Assembly: GCA_017590115.1 (NCBI GenBank)
Contig: JAGGNK010008670.1
Span: 8,750,541-8,814,540 of the forward strand
Length of the DNA: 64,000 bases
Source of the DNA: Montifringilla adamsi
Taxonomy: Eukaryota > Chordata > Aves > Passeriformes > Passeridae
Reading direction: 5' to 3'
Part shown: positions 27,301-40,400 of the stretch, piece after piece
Numbering within the stretch: position 1 is the stretch's first letter
How the letters are laid out: every line of letters begins with the position of its first letter
Translations under genes and position numbers: made by a program
The notes under the pieces: generated by a model
Databases searched by the model: none
What the model saw: the letters and a program-made list of their open reading frames with translations, nothing else
What the model was told of the DNA's origin: nothing

Positions 27301-30300
27301 TTAGAGGCATGAGCAGAGTGTTGTCAGAATTGCCTTGATCCCTGGAATTGTGTCAAATTTCTATTAAGGCTTTTCCATGTGATGGCAAAAGTCTGCTCAA
27401 AGCAATGCTGATTTGTTTATTCCGCTATCAACATTTCTGGGCAGGACAATTCAGCCTTCTGGTGTGCCTGAAAACAGCTTTGCCAGTGACAGAGAATCCA
27501 TGGTGCCTCTTGTGTGTCACTCCTGCAGATGTATGAAATCCTGCCCTGGCTGCTGCGTCGCCTCCCTGGGTCTCATAAGAAAGTGTTGGCTTGCTATGAC
27601 GTCCTGAGTTCTTTTGCAAGGAAAGAGATCAGGAGACATGTAGAGAGAGGGATACCAGCTGAACCACAGGATTTCATTGACTTTTACCTGGCTGAGATTG
27701 AGAAAGTAAGTGTTCATTCTGGCTGATCATGCTGTTATGAAGTATAAGGTCAAACAGACCATTAAATCGCTCAGTGTGACCCTTCCACTACAGCTTCTTA
27801 CATTTCATAAGCTCCTTAACATGAATACAATATCTGGCACTTACTAACTCACAAATCTCAGAAAGGCATCCAGTTTTGTATCTTGGTAACATGAATGAAT
27901 TACCATCAGGTATGATGGGGGGGTGAACCCACGAGCTCTTATCTGCTTTCCATAAATATCCATGAGTATACTTCAATCCTGTAATAAACATGAGACAGTT
28001 TATTCCTGTAGGCTACATAACTTTGGTAGACTACCTCATCTTCTACAGCAAGGCTCATGTTTACACTGGGATTAAATACACATGCAGAAATCACTGCCCT
28101 GAAATAGCAGGCATGTTTCTTAGGGATCCAGTGTGTGTGCTCCAACACTGGCTGCCCTTGTGCCACATAACTGTCTGGTTTCTCCTTTGGCAGGCAGTCA
28201 TTATCCCTCTGTTACCTCTAATTTTCCCACTGTTTGGGGCATGGCTGGCTTGGCCCCTATATTCAAATTGGACAGCCAAAAAAACAATTTCATAAACAAT
28301 GCCATAATCAGCATTAATCTTCTTCCCTGCCCAGGCTATTATTTTCCATAGTAGGAAATGACTGAGCCAGAGAGGCTCTGCCAAGAGCACTTTGGCTTCT
28401 GCTTCAAACTTTTCAGGAGGTAGAAGAAGCATTCTTTCCTAGGTAGATGAAGTTTATGTAGTTTCTACCTCTGTCATAAGCTTTCAGCTAGTCAGGCTGC
28501 TGTGTCCTCACAGCGCTGGCTCATGGGCTCTGAAAGGAGCTGATACATCATCTTGCACTTAGTATCTGAGTGAATATGACAAGATTTACTAAAATAAGCA
28601 TTTTAGAGGAAAAGATGCAGCTTTCTCTGGTGTCAGTGGTGCAATTTATTGCCATTTGTTTGTTTGAAAATGTTTTTGCCTAACATATTTTCTCTACTTG
28701 TATTTTTATTTTACTCCCTTATTATTTAGAAGAAAATACATGGGTACCTCTTACCTATCAGTTCACCTTTATCCTGAACTGAGAAAAGAAATTACTCTCA
28801 AAATGATCTGCTGAAATCCTTTTATTCAGATACGTTTTCCTTTGGCATTTGCTGGCACCATCAGATACCAAGGCCAAGGAGTGACATGTTGTAGGGCACT
28901 TGCTTATAAGTGCACTCTAGGCCAACTGCAAACTTGCAGTGTGCTTTGAAGTTTTAGTGATTAAGTCCTCAAGCATAGAATTGCCTTCTTTTGATGAAAG
29001 AATAATCCACCTCATGAAAGACAGCAATGCAGACTTACTGTGCTTATTTGGGAAACTACTAAACTCTTAGTATGCATCAAAAACTGTAATTTTGACTATT
29101 CTTCATTCACATGACAGCTGTGGAAGTCTCACAGCTCTCACACAGAGAGCATACAGGATAACCAAATTTTTATGCTTTAACTTCAACTTTTATCACCATC
29201 TACAGTCTAAAGAGGGAGCCAAGCCCAAGTATGATGAAGAGAATTTGGTATATGTCATAAATGATCTTTTCCTTGGTGGATCAGAGACCTCAAGCACCAC
29301 ATTGTACTGGGGACTGCTCTATATGGTGGTGAATCCAGACATCCAAGGTGAGAGTGGTGGGGGTTTTCTGTTTATTTTTATTATCCTACATTAAACTTAG
29401 GCATTAAATAATACTAAATCACGGGGTATAAACATAATGTACAATATTGAAATAATACATTTTTCTGTTGCTCCAAGAAAAGTGACCACCTAAGGTATTT
29501 TATGCGTTTTTCTCCTCTGAAGTGATGAATATTTGTCCACAGCAAAAGTGCAGAAGGAGCTGGATGCTGTTCTGGGTCCTTCCCAGTTGATTTGTTACGA
29601 GGATCGGAGAAAGCTGCCCTACACAAACGCTGTGGTTCATGAGATTCAGCGCTTCAGCAACATTGTCTTTGTTGGTGTCCCCAGATTGTGTGTGAGGAAC
29701 ACAACTCTACTGGGATTCCCTGTCAAAAAGGTACAGAAACACTTTCAGCTTCTGTTCTTTCTTCAGCAGAGAGGCGTTTCAGTTCTGTAACCAGTTTTCC
29801 ATCTATAAACTACTCTCCATTAAACTCAGGAATGTGGTGCCTGGGGAAGAGTTACTATCTGTGGCACCAGGAATGAAAGAAGTCTTAGCATGAAGGTGCT
29901 CACCCAGCTGATAAGGCTTCTGCCAGGGACACCTCAAGTTCCTGCCCATCACAACTGCAGAAACCAGCCCTGCTTGGCAGGGGATGGACTGAGAGGAGAA
30001 ACTGGATTGCCAAAGCACTGGTTAAGACATCCCTGCCCAGCTTGGCACTTGCCCAAATGCCAACAAGCAACAGTTTTATCCATCAGGCTTAAACTGATGG
30101 GTGACAGGCACTAGTAGTAGGAACTGAAGCAACAGTTTCTTCTTTGCAGGGCACCATTGTTATACCAAATATAGCATCTGTTCTGTATGACCCTGAGCAG
30201 TGGGAGACACCTCGACAGTTCAACCCTGGCCATTTTCTGGATAAAGAAGGAAACTTTATACCTCGAGAAGCTTTCTTACCATTCTCAGCAGGTAAATGCA

Positions 30301-31658
30301 TTGACAGTTTGAACTGACCTGGCAGATGAGATGATGAATGCACAAGTATGAGATCATGGTATTTCCTCAGATAACATCTTCTGTCTCTGCTGTTTGCTGC
30401 TTTAGAAGAACATTTCTGGCTTGTTTCTGCCAAAGGAGAGGCTTCTGTGCTGTCAGACCCCAAAGTGTTCATAGGACACTGGTGGGAATCCCACTCAAAC
30501 TCCCGAACCTCTTGGGCTGGCTGCATGCTGCAGTCATATAAAAGTTTTGTCTGTATTCTTTACACCTAGCTATTTTCCTGAACAGTAATTTGTCCTGTGT
30601 GTATTGGAGTTATTGTAATCCCTTTTAAAGAAACAAGGTGAAAGAAAAGCAGAAGGCATAGTGATAAACACAGGATTACGTTCTTGCACACAGAACTGAA
30701 AATCCAGTAGCAAAAGAAGGAAACAAGAAAACAATGCATAGACAGTAATCACACTTAGCAGTAAAGCTCCTGCTGACAGTTTTTAGTTTGTTGATGGTCA
30801 CTTAAATGTCCACACAGAAGTGGTTTCTTAATTCAAATCAGACAGTAATCACACTTAGCAGTAAACTGTCCTGCTGACAGTTTTCAGTTTGTTGATGGTC
30901 ACTTAAATGTCCACACAGAAGTGGTTTCTTAATTCAAATCGCTTTTTCTTTCCTTATATTGGTATGCTACCTGTAAATGTGTCTGTAATATTCACCTTTT
31001 CTGCTCACACCATTGGTGCCAAGGAATGGGAATCCTAGGAAATGAACAGCAGGCCTCACGCTTTGCCTATAAAGTGACCAAGCCTCTGTTCAACTGCAAA
31101 TGCTACTACTAAGTAATTTTGCTCTGCTGATGTTAACTCACTAAAGCATGTGCAAACAGCTGGCAGATTTTTTGTATGTGGTCCTGAAGTTCAACATCTT
31201 CCGTAAAAGCAAAATAGCTTTTTTTCTGTCAGGTCAGAAAGAAATTATGTTGGCACCTCATGGGTTTTCATTGACATTTTCATTTTGTGTCTCCTAACCT
31301 AGGACATTGGATGGGATCTTTTTGAAAGGGAATACACATAGCTTTAATTCTGTGGCTTTCATGTTGTTCTCCTTGAAAAAAAACCAAAACCCACCTCTGC
31401 TTTCAACAAGAATGAACTGAGTGATTATGAAACTGAAAAATTCCTAGACACTCACTGTCCTCTCCTGTTCCCTCTGCAGGGCACCGGGTGTGTTTGGGGG
31501 AGCACTTAGCCAGGACCGAGCTGTTCATTTTCTTTGCCAGCCTGCTGCGGGCGTTCACCTTCCGCCTGCCCGAGGGAGTGACCACGGTCAGCACGGAGCC
31601 CGTCATGGGGGGCACTCTGCAGCCCCACCCCTACAGGCTCTGTGCCATCCCACGCTAG
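21351..31658 (+). CDS. Cytochrome P450 family 2 gene, copy B (complete, 9 exons, 490 aa)
   Basis: Predicted ER-membrane haem monooxygenase; substrate unknown. Coding exons: 21351-21521, 22934-23096, 24233-24382, 25436-25596, 27529-27705, 29206-29347, 29543-29730, 30150-30291 and 31480-31658 (171, 163, 150, 161, 177, 142, 188, 142, 179 bp; 1473 in total). All have GT-AG borders and keep one open frame of normal CYP2 length. Residues about 5-21 form a hydrophobic signal anchor, followed by the proline hinge [13 protein letters not shown]. Exon 3 has the C-helix WKQQR (W121-R125). The I-helix GGSETS is at about 298-303, ExxR at 355-358 (HEIQR), ETPRQF at 403-408, and the haem loop [10 protein letters not shown] has Cys436. 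The start ATG has G at -3 and follows a TATA box. Intron 1 and intron 8 each contain a recent short tandem duplication. Nothing in the frame suggests inactivation. Copy A upstream is the closest paralogue. The CYP2AB label is possible but unverified. Confidence 0.95.
21593..21849 (+). repeat. Tandem duplication, about 131-bp unit x2, intron 1 of CYP2 copy B
   Basis: Unit 1 starts at 21593 (tttaagtctgtgaaagttac) and unit 2 at 21724. The second unit differs by two substitutions (tgtgg versus tgcag) and a 4-base deletion (aagatcaattgatt versus aagatcgatt), so the duplication is recent. It lies about 70 bases inside the intron after exon 1. It has no coding potential. Confidence 0.95.
30741..30940 (+). 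repeat. Tandem duplication, 100-bp unit x2, intron 8 of CYP2 copy B
   Basis: Units 30741-30840 and 30841-30940 both begin gacagtaatcacacttagca and end attcaaatc. They differ at only a few bases (aagctcc versus aactgtcc; ttttta versus ttttca). A recent local duplication that lengthens intron 8 relative to copy A. Confidence 0.95.
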
Positions 31659-31662
31659 GCTG
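31452..31662 (+). repeat. Identical paralogous tract, copy in CYP2 copy B exon 9
   Basis: Partner of 9527-9737. It starts with tcactgtcctctcctg in the intron and ends with taggctg at the stop. The sequences outside are unrelated between the two loci at this fine scale, while the tract is identical. It encodes the haem loop from the glycine before HRVCLG to the C-terminal CAIPR. Confidence 0.93.
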
Positions 31663-34600
31663 CAGCAGCCACAGGCCAGCATGGCACAGCCACCTTCGCC
31701 TCCATCATCCGTAATAATACGGTTTAGGTTTTGAAATCAGGTTGCAGGCGTCTGTTCCAGGCAAATGTGTGCAACTGGGTGTGTTACTTTTTAAATCACT
31801 GTGATTGCTTCAGCTAAAATGAGTTCATGTCACAGAACTGCAGAAGGGCTGCTTTGTTTTATATTTGCAGGATAGCAGGAGTGTGTGAATCCAGAAAGCC
31901 TAAAATATTTAATTTTGATAGATATGAAAGAGCTGCCTAACATATGGTGCTCAGCTCTGCTAAGTTACAGTACAGGAAAGCACCGGCAAGTTGTCTGCCA
32001 CCCAGATCCTGTGCTGATGTTTTTCTTGTGCTTTTCTTTCTCTTTCATGATGGGCCTCTCATGGGTAGCAATATTAGTGCCACAGCCATAAGCAGGACAA
32101 ATGCCAAACTCCAGAGAAGCTATTTACCCTGGCAAAAAGAAAGAGCAGACACTGGAGACAAAGACAGCCTTGTGTAAAAGTTGGTAGATTCTGCATCCAT
32201 CCAGAAATTAAAAGCAAGGGTTGATTTTTTTCACTTCTGTTCAAACAAGTTGTTTGAACTGTTTTGTTTCCAAGGCCAAGGCAAAACTGTCCCTGTGGAG
32301 GCTTCATGGAACGACCCAGTGAATCATTGGTGTGTAGTGGGGGAACCTGACATCTGTGGGATTACATTTTGGAAAAAAAGAAATTATCTGGTGCACCAGC
32401 CTATGCATTTGGGGAAACTATTCCTGTATTTGAGGAAGTTTAGAAACTCTTGAACAAACAGGAGGTGAAAGAACAGGAAATTTTTGCTGTCTCTCTGGCA
32501 GGTGACAAATGCAACAAAAAGGGAGATGGGTCAAAAGAGCCAGAGGGGGTTGCGCTGTACATGCTGTGTTGGTAATCTGAGCCTCATCACAGGATTTGCA
32601 CTAAACATCTCTTTCTGTTCAAAAAGCAATTGGATATATCTTCAGCAGGAAAATTACTTTAGGGTGGTTTAATAACCATACAGTGTTTGCTGTTTGTACT
32701 GTTCTTACAAACTTTTCTAAGACTCCTGCAATCGTGTGCTGTCAGAACATGAGACTGGCTGAACTTTCACCTGACACACCATGGCTGTGTTTGAGTTCTG
32801 TAACAGAATTAAAATAGTTTCATATTAATCTTCATCTTGAACATTTGTCATTATTATGTCACACTCTTATATTTTCCATTTGAATAACTTCATCTTACTT
32901 TCAGACAGCACCCTGACCAAGTGCCTGCTGAGACGTAACTTGGGAAACTAGAACAAGATGCTCATCCAAGCAATTGTAATCCTGGAGTATGAGCCAAAAT
33001 GCACTAAATGCTATTCACTTCCCTTTGATTAAAAGTTTTGCCTCTGGCACATTTCAAAGCTTAATTAATTCATTTGCCAAATGCCTTCAGGTGAGAAAAA
33101 CACACTGTGAACAGGAAATCTGATTTTCTTCAGTACTAAAATTAAATTTCATGTTTAAAAAAGACAGATAATATGCTAGTTGAATTGGTGTTACACACTT
33201 CCTTTACCACATTGTTGAGAAGCCATTTGTCATCATGTGTGAGATCTGCATTTAAGTTCATGCTGCAAGGGCAGCTTTGAACTGGGAACAGTGGGTAACC
33301 CAAGACAAGGAAATCCCTCCCCATAAAATCCTTGTGCTGAAATGTTATCTTCTCACTTCTTTTTTGTCTTCATTATATTTATATTATTATCTCCATTATA
33401 TTTATAATTGTGAAATGTTACATTAATAACATTTGCAGCTGAATTAAATTGAAAGTAGCAACAAACTTGAGGGTCACCTAAGAACAGATTTATGGATATT
33501 TGTAGATAGTTGAGTTTCAACATGTGTAAAATACAGTTGATGTACCTGCAAAAATCAGTGTGAACTGAAATAGTGGAAGGGAGAGAGAAAGAGAGGTGTA
33601 GGGCTGCATATGCACTGCAGATTAAAACAGGGGCAACCTTTGAAAGTAGAACTGTATAAGGAATACTGTGTTTACTTTGGGTGTTTGTTACAGTCAATGA
33701 TATAAGCCAGGCAAATAAGCTAAGCCTTGTCACACAGTGATTGGAGCACAAGAGATATCAAACAAGGGGTCTGAAGAACAGCTTTGCCATTTCACTAAAA
33801 ACATGAGTAAGGCAGTTTGGTGTGTAAATGAAATGGTGGGAGATATAAGAACCACGATTTGAACCAGCAAGTCACGTTGTTAGAGTTGTAAATAAAACTT
33901 ATACCTAGGAAAAGGTCAGCTCTTTAACCTTTTTCCAATATGCATGGGCAAGTTTCATTTCACCCTTGTCCCCCAGTCCTTTGAGATGTCTCTCCAGACT
34001 GAAATCACACTGTTAGAAATGTCTCTCATTTGTTGAGGTGAATTACACCTTACTTTTAACAGTACCTCCTGTTACTGTTACTCATGTTAGTCTGGTCTAA
34101 CCACTTCTGCCAAGAAGGAGCAAATCTTACAAAGCCAAGAGTTTTTGCTTGTTGGTTTGGGGTTTTTTGGGGGGGTTTTGCTTATTTGTTGTTGTGGGGC
34201 TTTTTGTTGAGTCCAAACCAGTTCACAGTCATGATTTATGGAAGAGCGGTAAGGGCTGAGTTTATGATTCTGTGGGTGTTAAGAGGGTATAGCAAAAACC
34301 CAATGCACAGGCAGCTAGCGAGTTGCAGGAAGCTTGTTCAGGGCAAGAAACACCAGTCAGAAGACGGAATGCAGCTTTATTTAGGAGTCCAAGTACCCCA
34401 AAGCATCCCTCACGTTATTGACTGCATGGTACACGAAGCTCCTGGCTGACTGCAGACTAATTACAAGCCAGCATGCAGGATTTGGGTGTCCCACTGCTGA
34501 ACACCGTAAGAGGTAAGGTCCATGTAACTCACTTATCAGTGTAACCATTAACAATCTGCCAATTTTTATATCTTCCTTTATCCTTCTGATAGGGCAGCCT

Positions 34601-36789
34601 TAACTTTCTCATCTCATTCATCTTCCACACCCAGCAGGAATATCAGAGAGTTTAAACTTAAGTGTTTGCATGTATGTTTGGCAAGAGAAGGAAGATGGGG
34701 TAGCTGGTTCTTAAAAAGGTGTTGTACCACAGCCTGAGGGGGAAGTCTGCTTTCAGAGCACCTCCTGGCATCTAGATCCTCCTCCTTTACTGTGTTCAGT
34801 GCTATGGCCAGCTGTGTTTTGGCTATTTTGTAACATTCTGTATATGTGTGGAAAATTAATTTCAATTAATCTCAGTAAAATTCACAGCCGTGTCTGGAAA
34901 CTCACTGAACAAGGAAAGGTATATTTGCAGGGATGATACAAAGGGATCTAGCATTAGGCTTGACTTGATTTACCATCCTCACTGGTGATTAAGAGGAGTT
35001 GAAGAGTAGAACATGCTTTGGAATGTGACATTTTAAAATTATTCTAAACTCCTTGCAGAACTCTTTGAGAAAAAAAGGGGTTTATGGGACTGACTGAACA
35101 TAAAAATGAAGACACAATGTAGAAAATAATTCATAGAATAAAGCACAGACAAATGTGGGCACAATGAAACACAGGAAAAATAGTCCTAAATTATCTGGGT
35201 CATTCCCAGGATGCTCTGAGGAGCCACTATAAATCTGTATGAGTGATATGTTAAGGTGATTTCACAGCGCTCATATTAGCTGGGGAAAATCAATGGTTTT
35301 ATATGCACGTGGAAACATATCTTACAGAAATGAATAAAAAATTGTGGGTTTCACTATAGATTTCTCCTTGCTTCAGAGACATCCATAGGAAATAAAGCAA
35401 TCAGATTTTAAAAACACAGCAGCTATGAACCCTATCTTTTAGATTGAATCAAAAGGTTTTAAAATTTCTTCTTCCTCTTCCTCCATGTACTGAGGGGAAT
35501 CATTTAGATGAAATTTCCATTCAAAATAGCTTTTACAATTTCCCCCTCGGGGAAAGAGAGAAGTCTCAGTAGGAGCTGAGAGACTACAGTGTGCTAGGTA
35601 AGAAATAGCTGGTGGGAAAGTGTCATATATTAAACAAATTTCATCTCAGCAGCCCCTGCCCTGCTGTAGGTTCCAGAAAAGAAAAATTACAAGGAGTGAA
35701 GCTAAATGGTAGGAAGGAGAAAAACCTCTTTTCTACTGCTGGAGTAAAAGGAGTTCAGCTTTTGTCCTGATAAGCAGAGAGGACCGACAGGGAGCAGCAA
35801 GGACTCAAGGGAGCATTCAGCAACTCCCATTTTAATTTCCTCAGCAGCAGTGTCACAACTGTGCTGAGAAAAGGAGAACAGACCCCCCCCAGCCAACTCT
35901 TCTCCCCATTACTGAAAAGCGGCTGTGCTGCTTGATAGCACCACAGCCAACACAACTGCAGGAAGTTATACAACTTAGGTATTTAAAGTAGCTAGCAGAT
36001 AAATAATAAAATAATCTAAAGATGCCATGTAAAGAAGGGGTATTATATGTGGAGTAATGCTGTATCTGTAGCTTACTCTTGAGAAAACAAACATCACTGC
36101 CAGAATCCATGGAAAAAAGTGTAGATTTAGGGGAAACTTCTAAGTCTCAGAGGGAATGGTGCTTTAGCCAAGTATTTCTAATGAGTCTCCTGAAACAGAA
36201 CCATCATCATCGTGTAAAAACATATCTCTTGGAAAAGTTAAGCAGGAGGTCTTACAGCCAAAATATACCTTGGATACTTCAACATGTTGAGATCTTCGCA
36301 GGAAAGTTTTCAGTTGTCAGGAGCTTGTATGTTTTGCATATTCTTTGGTAAAGAAGGAATATTAATTGCTGCTTTTTCTGGCATCACCAAGAGCTCTGTC
36401 CTGAAGGATGGCACAGGAGGACAGTGGTGGGGGAATGGGATTCTGTGAACTTGTCCTAAAGCTTTCACTGATATAAGAGAATTCCATGAAGTGTTCTGAA
36501 TTCAGCAGTTCAGTAGATCTCTAAAAGAAACATCTGCCAATGAAAAACTTCCAGCTTGATCTTTTGCTATCATTCAAATCTTTTTAGTGCTGCCTATGAG
36601 ACAGACTGCTTTTTCAGACATGAGGAGACAAAAACTTATAAAACACTACTACTTTCTACTGCTCTTCACATTTACTTGGTTTGGAAAATCAGAGATCCTG
36701 CAAACTATTGTTTGCTGAAGTCATCTGGAGTTCATGATGTATATATTGTAATGTTGGCTGTACTCTAAACTCACCCCTCTCTTGCCTGA
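31663..36789. other. Region between CYP2 copy B and the first CYP2 relic
   Basis: It starts with the 3' UTR of copy B. A GT-rich low-complexity patch lies at about 34140-34205. I searched for CYP2 exons 1-5 belonging to the relic at 36.8 kb (proline hinge, WxxxR helix, FPLxxxxSN block) and found none. No other gene is recognisable. Confidence 0.5.
32808..32813 (+). terminator. Weak candidate poly(A) signal for CYP2 copy B
   Basis: ATTAAA variant hexamer about 1.15 kb after the stop of copy B. Another ATTAAA lies near 32208, and a canonical AATAAA lies at 33891-33896, 2.2 kb after the stop. The sequence alone does not decide which is used. Confidence 0.25.
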
Positions 36790-37427
36790 AGATTAAAGGC
36801 AACGCCAGCTCTGCAGTATGATGAAGACAACCTGGTCTGGGTCCTCCACGTCCTGTTTTTGGCAGGAACAGAAACCACAGCGACCACTTTGCACTGGGCA
36901 CTGCTCCATATTTTGACTTATTCCAGAAAAGAGAGGAGACTAATGAGGTCACATGGAAAACTGCTTGGATTGTGCTTTCTCAGAGAACACACTAAGGTCA
37001 GCACAAAGGTAAACACTTGTAAAACTGAATCCAGTTGGAAATTCATACTCCCTGTGAGCTGACAAACACACCTGATTTATTGAGCATCATGGGGTCACCC
37101 AAGCCCCTTAAGCTTCATCTTGCTGCCTTGAACCTTGGCAAGAAGTACCCACTCTCTTCCTTTCCGTGAGAGTCAGGATGAACGCAGAGGCAGCCGGGCA
37201 TGCAACAAGCCTGTGTAAGACAACTGGAGAGTACAGTGTCTCTGCAGCTGTGCTGTGAGCACAACAGTTCCCCGGGCCTCTCCCAGGGTGGTCCTGAAGA
37301 GACAATAGTATTGACAAATTGCACATTCACTGAGAGAAGGGAAACTCCCATCCTTAACATACAGCTGCAACATGGGATCAAAGCAGTACCTTCCTTACAG
37401 GCCACCACTGCCCTTCTCCAGTACAGC
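36790..37427 (+). pseudogene. CYP2 pseudogene relic (exon 6-like and exon 8-like pieces)
   Basis: At about 36793-36925 an exon 6-like piece reads YDEDNLVWVLHVLFLAGTET, followed by TATTLHWALLHILTY. That is a complete I-helix AGTETT, but no donor is present where exon 6 should end; the frame runs on into unrelated sequence. At about 37288-37425 an exon 8-like piece starts TIVLTN, has ERRETP where functional genes have E-x-W-ETP, and ends near LPFS beside a possible GT; its middle is frameshifted. No convincing exon 7 or haem exon 9 is visible. The residues differ from copies A and B (AGTETT, not GGSETS), so this derives from another CYP2 lineage. The exon 6 call is strong, the exon 8 call moderate. 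Confidence 0.75.
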
Positions 37428-40400
37428 CTGTTCCAAGCAGTGGCAGACCCCCTGAATGTCCTAGCAATTCCTGATGCTGAAGATTCTCAGAGAAAGGTTT
37501 CATCTGGGGGAGAAAACAGTAATGGCAACTCCTGGGCTTTTGAGAAGTATTTTGCAATGCTTCATTGTCTTTCATAATGTTTCCGAGGAATAACAAATTC
37601 AATAGATTTGTTTTCAGTCTTCCATAATGTTTTCGCATTATTATGTCTCTCCAGTCCTAAGCCATCCATACACTTTATACCTGCAAAATCTTATTAGGGC
37701 ATTAGCTGAGGATGTTTTAGTGCATTAGAAGGAAACAATCAGCAGAGAATGTAATATAATTTCTGTGCAGGGTAGTTCTCTGTTTACTGTCACTGGAGTG
37801 GTTAACTGGGAATGTATTTGTGACAGCAGCAGCCCAGAGCTCTGTGTTGCAGCTAAAATGATCAGTGAGTCTGCCAAAAGGGGTGGTCCTGCCCATTTTT
37901 GTCCTTGGCCATGCTCTCACTGCTCAGTGAGGCAGCAGCCAGCAGGTGAGTGTGTTCAGACTGCTGAGCCAGCAGAAAACTATTACTGCAACTAAAACTG
38001 AAAGGTTTACCCTAGATCAGCCAAATGAGTCCAGGCACTTTATAGCTCTGTGTTGCTGGATCCAACCCTGGTGAAAGGAAAAATGAGGGGATGGGACTCC
38101 TTGTTTTCGTGGCATCTTGCTTACAGGTAGATTACAGGCTATTACTTGAAACGACATGAAACACCTTGTCCAGGATCACAGAGGAGATCTGCAGCACAGC
38201 AGGGAACAGAATCACGTCTTTAAAGTCCAAGCCAATGTCCAGAGCAGGGCACCAGCCTTGTTCTCACTGTGAGAGCTGAAAAGGGACCCACCTCAGGTCA
38301 CTTCATCCATTCTCCTGCTCACTCTGAGCAGAGTGGAAGGGACACTCTCCATTGCTGCCCAGATGCCTTTGCCTGGGACTGGGATGTAGTTAATTTCCTG
38401 GGCTGTCCAAGTGCTCCAGTGTGGCTAATACCTGTGGGAGTGTGGATCTGGGGGATGCAGGCTCTGGGGCCAGCAGGTCATAACTGAGTGAGGAGTGACA
38501 TGAGAATAGCAGTGTTTTCTAAAAGTCAACTTTTTGTGTCTGTTTTCATTTTTCTCTGTATCTGGATTTCTTTGATACTCCTGAACATCCAGAGGGCCTA
38601 AAAGAAACTGCCTCCAAGACTGACTCCTATCTCCTTAATCAGCTGTGGACACTGGAGTTCCAAACTTACTATGAAACACTCTTGAAGGTATTGGTGCTTT
38701 GTACAGTTTCATTAATATTTCAGCTGTGGACTCCTAATGTATTCTTGGCTAGAATGTAAAAGCAGTTTTTTGCTCCTTCCTAGCTTCAGTCTGAACTATG
38801 AGCTTTCCAGGCAGAACTCAAGCCCTGTGTGTCCTTGATGGTCTTTAGAGAGGAGTAGTATTGAGTAGAACGGGCCTGTAGCAACAGTTGAAAGTGGTGT
38901 AAAGCACTGAATAGTCACCTGGCCAAAAATAATGCCTGAGGAATCCTGTTATTATGACACAAGTTTCAAAGAAGAAGGAAACAGGAAGAATCAGCAAAAC
39001 TCCTCTATGAGAAACAGAAAGCAAAGTTTATTTGCTTAAGGAGTTAATTCTGTAGCTCTTATTTTGGTAATACTGCTGGTTGTATCTTGCCACAACAAGG
39101 TCATGGAATGCTCCTTGGCAGTGGTCTGACCTGGCCAGTGCAGAACCAGTAAAGCAGGTGAGACTGCAGCTCACTAAAGGTGTTATGGCTCCAGGCCAGT
39201 CTTTGCTGTTGAGAAGAGGAATGAAGGGAAAAGGATGAAGAAAAGTGATGTTACCTGTGGAGTTACGATATTAAAGGTCATGTTGAGACAAAATTTCCTC
39301 TTCCCCAGGGTTCTGCTGGGTTTGGGAGTGTGTTGCAAGTGCCAGTAATCCCCAGAGCCACCATGCACTGCAAAGCAACCAAGCGGATGGATTAAAGTCT
39401 TAATCCACTTAGCTGCATAAATGAGCAGCTGCACAGACCTGCAGCCAGGTGGCATTGTCTGTACTCTTTGGTAGGGTACAGTATCAATACACTGCTTTTC
39501 TGGCTTGTTTGTTTGTTTGTTTGACAGTGTAGAGGCAGATTAATATTATTACTGACAGTCCTTAATATGGTCTACACATTGCATCTGCCAAGATGAGCCA
39601 GGAAGGATTCCTGCTCAGGATTAAGACTATGCCCCCATCTCTGTCTGTCCTGGGAAATATACCTATATTGATAAAGAGTGGAGTCCCTAAGCCTAGGACA
39701 TGTATGAGACAAAGTGCATTATTAAGGCTTCCTGTTCTTCTGTGTGTCCAAAAGAAAAAACAGGCTCTGCTGTTTCTTTGGGTACCGACTAGAATCCAGT
39801 TCAGGGATTCAGGCACTTGTTTCTTTTTCCCTTTCCACCTTACTTGGGCTATTAAGGTAAAAGACTGGACTCCAACTGCTGTGAAAACCATCATTCAAAT
39901 TACTGTCCTTATGGAAAACAGCCATTGCTCCTAGCAAATGACATCAACCAGGTGCCCTGCCCGTTCATATTTGCATGCATTTTCAGTATGGCTACATCTT
40001 TGTTTCCAAAAATTGCAGAGGACGAGGCCTGCATATGCATCTAGAGAGATACAGTCCTGTTTTTAGATATTCTGAGCTGAGCAACACATTACCAGTGGAT
40101 TCCTAAGAGCAAGCTGGAGAACTCAACATGTGTTGAAACTGTGCTCAAACTCTTAACACCTTAACAAATGCCATGTTTTCACCAGTTCCCTGAATATCCC
40201 TGGAGCAAAGAGGTGCCTTTTCATCTTTGAAATGTCCAGCATATATTACCAAAGTGCTGTAACTCCTCAGAAAAAGGTCATTTTATATATATAGTGACAT
40301 AAATATGTATATAGTTGCATATGGTGCTGGGACAATCTTTATTCATTCCTCTGTTTTATACTTTAAAATTCCTAAAACATATGTTCAGAAATCCTTACTG

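Noticed and set aside
34084..34449. Open frame of 121 codons with a tryptophan/phenylalanine-rich start
   Set aside because: The first part is the GT-rich low-complexity patch. There is no family resemblance, no splice context and no paralogue in the window.
37190..37280. Possible exon 7 end of the CYP2 relic (cctgtgtaagacaactggag)
   Set aside because: The similarity to the C-terminal part of exon 7 is only a few residues and disappears with small frame changes.
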